Origin: a bacterium
Lineage (GTDB): Bacteria; B130-G9
DNA: 30,757 nucleotides
Direction: 5' to 3'
Assembly: GCA_021160245.1 (NCBI GenBank)
Contig: JAGHCW010000048.1
Span: forward strand, 1-30,757
Part shown: positions 26,501-30,757 of the stretch, piece after piece
Layout of the letters: every line of letters starts with the position of its first letter
Numbering within the stretch: position 1 is the first letter of the stretch
Notes under the pieces: model-generated
The model's database searches: none
What the model was told of the DNA's origin: nothing
What the model saw: the letters and a program-made list of their open reading frames with translations, nothing else
Made by a program: the position numbers and the translations under genes

Positions 26501-27304
26501 GACGTTTGTCACGAACAATTTCGGCGGCTTCACAATGGGATATATGACCCAGAACCTTGAGCCCGCGTCCGCGATTGCATGAAGCTCGGCGCCTTCGGCC
26601 ACATAAATCCTGTTCAGGGTATTCCCTACAATCAAGAACGTCTGTGTCTGATTGATATTCGGATTCACATAGAGACCGGCAAGCGCGTTCTCCGACCAAG
26701 CCGCGCTCTTATCGACAATCGTCTCGGCCCCGACGCTAGTGGCTACGCCCAAATAGCCGGCGCCAACATAAAAGACGCGACTCGCGGGTTCGGGATCGAT
26801 ATTGCCCGCCGGGTCTTTAGCCCGAACCATGAAAGTATAGCTCGTGTCGTAATCAGGAACCGGCTGCAAAAGAAGGGCCTCTGGAACCTCGAGTACGCAA
26901 TAGGACTGATTCGTGAAGGGCGACCAAGTGCTGGTGAACGGATTGAAGTAGGAGAACTGAATCTTGCCTACGTTATCGTCCCTCGCGAGACCATTCGTAA
27001 TTGAATCGTCAACTGCGGTATAGCAGAAGGTTACCCATTTCGATGTGGCAAGCCCACGATCGGCAATAAATACATTGACGTCCCAAAGACCATTGCGGTT
27101 CAAATCCACAAAGGGTTCACCGGGATCATACCGACCATTAAATGTATCGTCGAAATAAGGTTCATAGACCTTGTTACCGCTTCCCATTATGTAGGTTTCC
27201 GGCGGCATTTGATCACCTGAGGCAAAACAGATGCACGACCCGAACAGGACAACAAGAGCGGTAAACGCAAGGGCGGATCGGCTGAATCTTCCCCGGCTCT
27301 TCAT
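20498..27304 (-). CDS. Giant modular secreted protein, N-terminal 2,268 residues
   Basis: Signal peptide about 1-30 (ALAFTALVVLFGSCICFASG). Calcium-type loops (FNGRYDPGEPF, VDLNRNGLWD) follow at about 45-72. Fibronectin-III-like domains lie at about 258-365 and 1700-1850. A large unrecognised region with many Trp/Tyr/Gly spans about 640-1020. A thrombospondin-3-like stretch (DYDNDGLTNLEEF) lies at about 1866-1915, the first half of an Ig-like domain at about 2014-2050, and NHL propeller repeats (LWIADTGNNEVVKL, CWVADTGNDRVIRL) at about 2055-2268. Six copies of a 60-residue module recur (about 195, 458, 1455, 1563, 1955 and 2153). The start is ATG with GGAGG 7 bases before it. It is probably a surface or stalk-like adhesive protein; no catalytic motif is seen. 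The frame stops at a TGA inside the propeller, and the rest of the protein follows in the same frame. Confidence 0.85.
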   Translation of the reverse strand: MKSRGRFSRSALAFTALVVLFGSCICFASGDQMPPETYIMGSGNKVYEPYFDDTFNGRYDPGEPFVDLNRNGLWDVNVFIADRGLATSKWVTFCYTAVDDSITNGLARDDNVGKIQFSYFNPFTSTWSPFTNQSYCVLEVPEALLLQPVPDYDTSYTFMVRAKDPAGNIDPEPASRVFYVGAGYLGVATSVGAETIVDKSAAWSENALAGLYVNPNINQTQTFLIVGNTLNRIYVAEGAELHAIADAGSRFWVIYPIVKPPKLFVTNVATRNADRLIEGTGNEITLGWTDVAQGFDRLGTNVTYNVYRNGVMIAENFAQTVFVDPGSAIPGSGAPLNGVTYKYQVEASISGTVISYKTPLSNEVKASPIDLTVNSHDILQVSPGNVVMGLDTDEIVFTVENTTKTKPIKWTVFTDVYYYYQTAGQIVRQYGQYLWSGRFTDAKISYQVTSDLNPPKAQVLLLDSTASWEPGELVGLKITIAERFQDLNANGRLDWVDADGNGEWNYGEGERSASGVGSGGITSNDYTIVSNTRTSLTVDGDPTSIGSEDCSGAGSYYFIRDWSPMSALSISKVTGEVMMEPDEFTISLNRDMLPEGWFNVYLYIEHNGRDPYPGNLIPHDPIVRTIEIRNGNPLSISRAIGVPYEDPGWGTDAASSTLGIDVDTIALANNITDGVTNFNTGNNPTHKSYAYWAAAGTQAQDAGDLYIGCFLNPDVSDLAQWTGSDFPPQCYRISSYQVQGALGGMPAYTTVDLEMPSAGSGHIGVDRRDYPSPSDFMVFGETASIDDQVGGYTRYRPWGDGSDAAPMLVPGGNDCWSAAGYGRGQEKTRGQWTGDSEVMVRLTQAALGSLRYGIDPDVVATAKGDYNDVINYWWRPMLLHETSNFYEGTADDNARKISDYYIRPTAGSATDWQGCRYVITTGSADDEDAGGLREECAVVEDSPFVGLAIALDPVGQLGAIGGAGHYFITQAYNPETFFDSIWVQQWLDFASGLSDNRPDPPAPNPGGGATTCDCDATGSLTPGTPFKDANHNCVYDPYPTLTFLADDIAASGSFSTFVIYDSDGDDATTGKPRRWSVTPSKHTLLEPKFPVAGTGRANCNDPDEWSGGMAVGSYPLLVNTDGMPFYDSDGNGLFNPGDTLYTEAPENQDDASRWLSNYIPDDLESQDLYTVIEPGETVTGFLVLTNKSVANVLSVSALIAEYDPYVTLVSNNLTMYDNVMSGRTLSAVPPGAGVSSDHYDRFAFKFTVSEQLPCYTNGYDVTFYTKVFDSWGGVSYDDSFRVKLFRVDPPTVVPPAIDDDRFGYSGTSPFSNGDGVIQAGERIEMPIRLRNESCLPIGNGSMGGLNMDLSIDSPFVSIDQGISIRQYGYILPGGEGLPLDANPEYEFDISPDYDGSAIPFELQLSAAVTYGTPPPAGVDYVGPCYYTWRASFCENPKIYGIEHYNKLSGNSTGLLTSSLIDENGLFSPGSLTGLMLNPNTNQSKTFAIISNTVTSITVDGDLRTVSKVGDSYEVVRDATNIVLAPGETVEVVMTAAPGKIASFNFEQVTRERVTGNIGGVSGNRITDLTADFDIGSLVGLRIKISNPGTIPPQDRGTFHIVGNSETEIVLDADVGAQVQLGDSYQTSGSASYRRFFQSNVRMYDDGLHKDGVAGDGVYVGTYTVKENDDIIADVIGYLEDLSSGNVGYVFASRPLMIDLGPPAPPANVTATIGTIQLGQGIRLEWDINTEADFAYCREAGYAIFRSEDPSLIPRDPIDVITWATGDATTVAFYVGPEEPLTDDNGNGQWDPNEVFKDWNGNGQWDRSSYYVDGTVRPGVTYYYFIKAFDAYGNSSDYSSVVGLTLYNPLGMGVDSMPDSWEEHYGLKPLMSMDTLNDDLDYDNDGLTNLEEFLLHTNPTNPDTDKNGECDGSEYDRSDEATAAINPFNESLVFNLRPGGYAGISTRMDVISSEMFRIEDEHANWALHELQGAFLYAGNSTRFEVVDNTETAITVFGQPYGSNIAVPDYYWVDGAKNVRPDTSISAQVSSVYGIDPRTIGLSLDGIDVPKDDLAISPCYVKSYGDLFGDELSECWVVDTYNNRILELGGSTMNEIGSITGDGFYRPEGFALDPRTGALWIADTGNNEVVKLKMLSSISGDWEGVLAQPGSGTLFIDNDANWVPGSLVGYTVYYDLGQPFLAGYPITENTADSLTIAETVPPVAAGTTYAIDYYVVEEQCRILGLNNPRSLAVDWVNGTCWVADTGNDRVIRLEANIEEYGPIYDLDIAV
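22430..22935 (-). repeat. Two adjacent copies (3 and 4) of the 60-residue module
   Basis: Codons about 1455-1513 and 1563-1625 of the giant gene encode the clearest pair of the module. The pattern is a Gly-Ser-Leu-x-Gly-Leu strand, a Gln/Asn-rich turn, F.I..NT.T.I.V.GD, then GDSY. Copy 3 reads FSPGSLTGLMLNPN then VGDSYEVV; copy 4 reads FDIGSLVGLRIKIS then LGDSYQTS. They are separated by an acidic strand region ending near FEQVTRERVTGN. The repetition is visible at protein level; the DNA is diverged. Confidence 0.6.
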
Positions 27305-27555
27305 TGCTTTCCTCCTTTATTGAATATCCAAAATCGACTCTGGCAAGAACGCATACATAGCCCACCTAGACCATATAATTATCAAACTACACTGGAGCAC
27401 AAAATGCTGCTCCCAACTCCACTCCAGCATTGCATGGGCGCTTTCTGCGACCCGCGCTAGAGCTCAAACTAACCATCAAGAATAGAAGAATATAGGAAAT
27501 CACCCGTCTCATGTCAATAGAATTGTTGTCAACTCATTCCAACGGGCAAATCCGA
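27305..27555 (-). promoter_or_regulatory. Leader region of the giant surface-protein operon
   Basis: A non-coding 251-bp stretch between the histidine kinase stop and the giant gene. The transcript from the promoter at 27489-27517 would have an untranslated leader of about 175 bases. A GGAGCA/TGCTCC hairpin with an 8-base loop lies near 27395-27415, inside a larger imperfect CTGGAG/CTCCAG pairing. This could affect translation or stability. No riboswitch class was recognised. Confidence 0.4.
27489..27517 (-). promoter_or_regulatory. Strong sigma70-type promoter for the surface-protein operon
   Basis: On the minus strand TTGACA (27512-27517), a 17-base spacer and TATATT (27489-27494) form a near-consensus promoter. 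A second TTGACA lies just upstream but has no matching -10. Transcription would start near 27481 and run through the giant gene and the PQQ-type propeller gene. Confidence 0.7.
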
Positions 27556-29175
27556 CTAATGCTTCTGAAACTCCGAGACGTCCTCCTGCAACTTGATAGG
27601 TAGTTCGATCGTGAATTTCGAAAACTGGTTCTTCTCAGAATCGAGCCGAACGCTTCCACCGTGCCTCTCGATAATTCCCGCTGAGACACTCAGCCCAAGA
27701 CCCACGCTCCCTCCGACCGGCTTTGTAGTGAAGAACGGGTCAAAAACTTTCGACTCATTTTCCTGATCAACGCCGACGCCATTGTCCTCAATCTCTATTC
27801 TGACCCTCTCGCCCACAGCTGCCGTCCTTATGATAATAGCAGCTGCAAAATCGGGCTCTCGTTTCTTTCTCGCAACGAGCGCCTCGATACTATTGATCAA
27901 GAGATTGGTGAGTACCTGATTGATCTCAGCCGCATAGCATTCAACAGAAGGCAATGCCAAGTTAAATTCTCTCTCGACCGCTATATCATGGGTTCGGAAA
28001 TCATACTCTAGAAACGAGAGGACAAGTCGAATCTGCGCGTTCAAATCCACCGGCTCAACTTCGGGCTTCTGGAACCTTGAGTAATTCACGAGGTCCTGCA
28101 CAATCCCCTCGATCTTGTGGACCTCTTTGACGCAAGGTACAACAAAGCGATTTAGCTTGCGCAAATAATAGTCAATCCCTCTTCCTTCACGGGCCTTTAC
28201 CGCTATCACATCCAGCGCCTTCTCGATTTCATCGGGGCTCTTCACGTTGTGCAGGTCTCGATAGAGGCGAAGAATTCTGTCAACGTGCCAGAAATAGTCA
28301 CCGAAAAGCTTGAGCTTTGGCCCCAAGACCGAGAGTGGATTTGCAATGTTGTGTGTTAGGCCAGCCGCGATCTTGCCGAGAGCTGCAAGCTTTTCAGATT
28401 GCAGAAGCTGCTCATGCGTTTGGCCCAGCTCTGTCAACGTCTCCTCAAGCCGACTTGTCCGTTCCCTGACGTTCTCCTCGAGGCGCAGATTTGCCTCGTG
28501 AATCGCCCGCTGCATCTCCTTCATCTCGGTTATATCTCGGGCGACTCGAACACATGCAAGACTCTGCCCGTCACCTGATGCGATGGGTGACGCGACAATA
28601 TCCACAATCCGACGGCTGCCATCACCGTTGGTTATAACTTCCTCGCCTCGAGCAGGGACCCCACTTCTGAAGGTCGCGGTAACAAGCTGTGTGCCTATGT
28701 TTGGCTCTCCGCCAGTACTTTGAGTATCTAGCTGAGCGACGCTCCCAAAGGTCTGTTCCATTACCGGATTGGAGTAAATAATCCTGAAATCCGACGCCAC
28801 AACATCGAAACCATCTCCCATGGCGCCGAGTGATGACTCCAAGACCATCTTGATCGTCTGCGAGGCGCTGAATGACCGCATCAGCTCATCTCTTTTGTAC
28901 GAAATGAATTGGTGCGCTGCCACGGCGAAAAAAAATGTGAACAAAACGCTCATAAAATCGAACTTCGCAAATACATCGGCGAATGGCCCGAATCCGACCC
29001 AGACGTCGATGATGTCTCTGAAGATGACAAGGAGCTCCGCCACAAGAGCTGCTGCCAGAAGCGCCCAAACACGGCCGCCTCGGCGCGTCATCACGAGGTT
29101 CACAAGGCAGACAATTATTGTTGCGAATATGCTGAGTGCCGCCGCAAATTGAGCAATCTTAATGAAGAAAGGCAT
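27556..29175 (-). CDS. Orphan membrane PAS-domain sensor histidine kinase
   Basis: A 539-residue protein. Three hydrophobic segments (about 4-28, 35-53, 65-90) form the membrane sensor. A PAS domain spans about 105-215 (RIIYSNPVMEQTFG; ends ACVRVARDITEMK), then a coiled coil to about 260. The dimerisation helix has ALGKIAAGLTHNIANPL with phospho-acceptor His275, and ATP-binding boxes follow: N (NQVLTNLLINSIEAL), G1 (IEDNGVGV), F (FDPFFTTK) and G2 (GLGLSV). Two oddities stand out. The residue after His275 is Asn instead of the usual Glu/Asp, and about 86 residues separate His275 from LVNYSRF instead of roughly 50, an insertion in the histidine domain. No response regulator is adjacent. It follows the small membrane protein by 32 bp and lies just upstream of the giant gene, but regulation of that gene is only a guess. 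Confidence 0.9.
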   Translation of the reverse strand: MPFFIKIAQFAAALSIFATIIVCLVNLVMTRRGGRVWALLAAALVAELLVIFRDIIDVWVGFGPFADVFAKFDFMSVLFTFFFAVAAHQFISYKRDELMRSFSASQTIKMVLESSLGAMGDGFDVVASDFRIIYSNPVMEQTFGSVAQLDTQSTGGEPNIGTQLVTATFRSGVPARGEEVITNGDGSRRIVDIVASPIASGDGQSLACVRVARDITEMKEMQRAIHEANLRLEENVRERTSRLEETLTELGQTHEQLLQSEKLAALGKIAAGLTHNIANPLSVLGPKLKLFGDYFWHVDRILRLYRDLHNVKSPDEIEKALDVIAVKAREGRGIDYYLRKLNRFVVPCVKEVHKIEGIVQDLVNYSRFQKPEVEPVDLNAQIRLVLSFLEYDFRTHDIAVEREFNLALPSVECYAAEINQVLTNLLINSIEALVARKKREPDFAAAIIIRTAAVGERVRIEIEDNGVGVDQENESKVFDPFFTTKPVGGSVGLGLSVSAGIIERHGGSVRLDSEKNQFSKFTIELPIKLQEDVSEFQKH

Positions 29176-29207
29176 CTATTGTCTCATATAAAAGGGTGAA
29201 TGCGCAT

Positions 29208-29561
29208 CTACTTGAATATATTAAGCCGCCTATGCGACCAGAACATGAGTACCAAGAGCATTATGCAGCCCAGCGACATCGCAAGGTAGCCAAGCAAATA
29301 GAACAGATCATGAATATCGCTACCAACACTGCAGAACGAGCGTCCCACACGAAGAATCTCACCTGTAAAAAATAGGAACGTCACGACGAAAAAATAGCGC
29401 CACCAGCGACGGACATCGCTGGCCAGCCCTTTGGAAAACAGTGCCCGTATCACAAACGCAAATGTAACTAGAATGAAGATGACGCAAATGACATCTCGAA
29501 GGGGAACAGTAGTGAATATGTAAGTGCAGATTTCGCTAAATCGCTCTATCAGACCCTTCAG
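29208..29561 (-). CDS. Small membrane protein, probable CTG start, upstream of the kinase
   Basis: The ATG/GTG-based frame starts at GTG 29453 (81 codons). The open frame runs further up without stops to 29606 and encodes another hydrophobic segment (RDVICVIFILVTFAFV). A near-perfect ribosome site, AGGGGAGG (about 29571-29578), lies 8 bases before a CTG at 29561, and no ATG, GTG or TTG is in frame between them. CTG is therefore the best start, giving 117 residues with three membrane segments, the others being YFFVVTFLFFTGEI and a C-terminal FYLLGYLAMSLGCIMLLVLMF. It may form a sensory unit with the kinase 32 bp downstream. No family is recognised. If CTG is wrong, GTG 29453 is the fallback. 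Confidence 0.6.
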   Translation of the reverse strand: MKGLIERFSEICTYIFTTVPLRDVICVIFILVTFAFVIRALFSKGLASDVRRWWRYFFVVTFLFFTGEILRVGRSFCSVGSDIHDLFYLLGYLAMSLGCIMLLVLMFWSHRRLNIFK

Positions 29562-29648
29562 AACTACGACCTCCCCTATATAAGAACCGGGTGACAGAGG
29601 GGCTTATATTGCACAAATATCAAGCAGCCCGCCCCCTTTGCGGCCCTC

Positions 29649-29930
29649 TCAATCATAGCGATTTAAAATCCAGAATATGTAAATGGTGACGCCGGCAATA
29701 ATTGACCCCAGCAGCAGGAAAACAAGAACTAGATTGACCTCTCTCTTGTGCTTACTCTGCGTGGAAGCCCATTGAATAGCAACGGACTGCTCGTCCTTCC
29801 GTCGCTTCATCTCCTTCAAGTCAACCAACATCCCGCAGCCCGGGCACTCCACAAACTCCTCATGCAGACCCTCGCCATTAGCCCCCAATGGTATCTTAAC
29901 GCTGCAATAAGGACAGACTATCTCATCCAT
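29649..29930 (-). CDS. Zinc-ribbon protein with one membrane segment
   Basis: A 93-residue protein. Two Cys pairs near the N-terminus (CPYC and CPGC, 26 residues apart) form a probable zinc ribbon. A charged linker (KEMKRRKDEQ) follows, and a C-terminal membrane helix (LVLVFLLLGSIIAGVTIYIF). The start is ATG at 29930, because GGAGG lies 6-7 bases upstream. The longer ATG at 29981 has no ribosome site. It ends in TGA, 87 bp before the next gene. This zinc-ribbon/tail-helix layout is common in small uncharacterised bacterial proteins; the function is unknown. Confidence 0.7.
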   Translation of the reverse strand: MDEIVCPYCSVKIPLGANGEGLHEEFVECPGCGMLVDLKEMKRRKDEQSVAIQWASTQSKHKREVNLVLVFLLLGSIIAGVTIYIFWILNRYD

Positions 29931-29981
29931 ACAAGGCCTCCAGGATATCCGCTTCAGAATCTCCGAATTAACGCCCAACAT

Positions 29982-30303
29982 TGTCCACTAGAATATGCCA
30001 AAACCGCTTGACCATGTCAACAATTCCCGTCCATCCCTCAGATCCTCCGCTCAACCAAAACAACATTGATTTCAAAATGCAATCCGGCGATAATAATCGA
30101 GGCTCATTTTCGAGCACAAAAACGCTGAACGGATAGGAAAGGAGCGATAAGATAATGGAGAGCCGTGCATTCGCCAAATGTTGCGATCATATTCGCTGTC
30201 ATAGCGCTCGTCGCGGCTTTCTGCACTTGCGGATGTGGGCGACCGCCCCTAGAGCGGCCCGTTGAGCCCGCGGATTGATCCACAGGGACCTAGCGGCGGC
30301 GTC
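29982..30303. other. Spacer between zinc-ribbon and IscU genes
   Basis: The only candidate I support is the small plus-strand lipoprotein-like frame at 30165-30278. A minus-strand frame (29968-30177) starts at TTG without a ribosome site and is not accepted as a gene. No clear terminator T-run was found. Confidence 0.35.
30165..30278 (+). CDS. Possible tiny lipoprotein (37 residues)
   Basis: GTG at 30165, with GGAG (30157-30160) about 4 bases upstream, opens a 37-residue frame: a hydrophobic helix (VAIIFAVIALVAAF) followed by CTCGCGRPPLERPVEPAD. This is a textbook lipoprotein signal with the Cys at the end and a short Pro/Glu tail. The Cys-Gly-x-x-Pro-Leu pattern resembles the LptM/YifL-type small lipoproteins that have a C-G-x-K-G-P-L motif, but it is only a resemblance. 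The frame is convergent with the IscU gene, 25 bp apart. Such tiny frames are often missed by gene callers; being real is plausible but unproven. Confidence 0.4.
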   Translation: MHSPNVAIIFAVIALVAAFCTCGCGRPPLERPVEPAD

Positions 30304-30720
30304 CTACGTGCGATTGAGTTTCTTGAATAGCCGCTTGATGGGCCCGGACTTGTCGTGCTTCTTTAGATAGTCCTCTATGGCCGCCCTTAACGCCTCCTCG
30401 GCCAGGTTCGAGCAATGCATCTTCGTCTTCGGCAGACCATCCAGCGCCTCCGCCACCGCCGCGTTGGATATTTTTAGCGACTCCTCAATCGTCTTGCCCT
30501 TTACGAGCTCCGTTACCATGGAGCTGGTGGCGATTGCCGCCCCGCAGCCAAAAGTCTTAAATTTCGCGTCAACTATTCGATCGTCTTTGACCTTTATATA
30601 GAGCGCCATGATGTCTCCGCAGGCTGGATTGCCCACCTGGCCCACACCATCGGCGTCCGATATCTCCCCCACGTTGCGCGGGTTCTGAAAATGGTCCATC
30701 ACCTTCTCGCTATATTCCAT
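30304..30720 (-). CDS. iscU: IscU/NifU-type Fe-S cluster assembly scaffold
   Basis: A 138-residue protein with the full scaffold signature: NPACGD (Cys34, Asp36), FKTFGCGAAIATSS (Cys59) and MHCSNLAEEAL (Cys103). These three Cys and the Asp hold the nascent 2Fe-2S/4Fe-4S cluster. It starts MEYSEKVMDHFQNPRNVG, typical of the NifU/IscU N-terminal domain, and has a basic extra tail (KKHDKSGPIKRLFKKLNRT). ATG at 30720 has AAGGAGA 5-6 bases upstream. The gene runs out of the window side where a cysteine desulfurase gene is often found; that neighbour is not visible. It may be the NifU-N-type scaffold of a Gram-negative-type NifS/NifU pair. It would supply clusters to the radical SAM protein, but this is general logic rather than a seen link. 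Confidence 0.93.
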   Translation of the reverse strand: MEYSEKVMDHFQNPRNVGEISDADGVGQVGNPACGDIMALYIKVKDDRIVDAKFKTFGCGAAIATSSMVTELVKGKTIEESLKISNAAVAEALDGLPKTKMHCSNLAEEALRAAIEDYLKKHDKSGPIKRLFKKLNRT

Positions 30721-30757
30721 AAAATCTCCTTCACAATCGGAACAACCGGGCTAGGGA

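Noticed and set aside
29968-30177. 69-codon minus-strand frame upstream of the zinc-ribbon gene.
   Set aside because: It starts at TTG without a ribosome site, overlaps the nested start region of the zinc-ribbon gene and shows no recognisable pattern. A real shorter peptide within it cannot be excluded.
1-30757. CRISPR array, tRNA or rRNA genes.
   Set aside because: No regularly spaced direct repeats and no cloverleaf or rRNA-like sequence were seen on reading both strands; a covariance-model scan would be the decisive test.

Overview
The window (about 52-54% GC by eye) looks like a chromosome fragment of an uncultivated Gram-negative-type bacterium. It encodes Sec-exported proteins of 1,000-3,400 residues built from beta-propellers, Ig-like and calcium-loop modules, a gingipain-family (C25) protease, a DUF362 protein and an IscU scaffold. 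I cannot assign a phylum. There is no rRNA, tRNA or CRISPR array.

Region 1 (1-511) is non-coding and rich in inverted repeats, including an exact 21-bp inverted pair that looks like insertion-sequence ends and a nested palindromic pair.

Region 2 (512-7750, minus strand) is the most unusual part. A strong sigma70-type promoter (7719-7748) reads into a small PqqD-like protein, a radical SAM/SPASM maturase carrying its own N-terminal PqqD-like domain, and an HPr-kinase-like P-loop protein. After a 306-bp gap come a secreted C25 protease and an S26 signal-peptidase-like protease. Together these resemble a peptide-modification and processing (RiPP-type) cassette, but no precursor is obvious. The 0.8-kb spacer upstream holds a clear minus-strand intrinsic terminator with only very short ORFs before it, so an unannotated small gene or RNA probably lies there.

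Region 3 (8584-12030, plus strand) holds a GT2 glycosyltransferase, a 72-residue helical protein, a secreted Ig-like protein and a DUF362 protein, closely spaced and probably co-transcribed. It is followed by a decayed formylglycine-generating-enzyme-like gene on the minus strand (12185-12942).

Region 4 (13274-27304, minus strand) is one transcription unit of surface proteins behind a strong promoter (27489-27517). It contains a giant modular protein and a 1,250-residue double PQQ-type propeller protein. The giant protein is read as two ORFs separated by a single in-frame TGA. The TGA falls inside an NHL propeller that is itself inserted into an Ig-like domain, so the two ORFs are almost certainly halves of one 3,411-codon gene.

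Region 5 (27556-30720, minus strand) holds an orphan membrane PAS histidine kinase, a small membrane protein that probably starts at CTG, a zinc-ribbon membrane protein and an IscU/NifU-type scaffold. A possible tiny lipoprotein lies on the plus strand.
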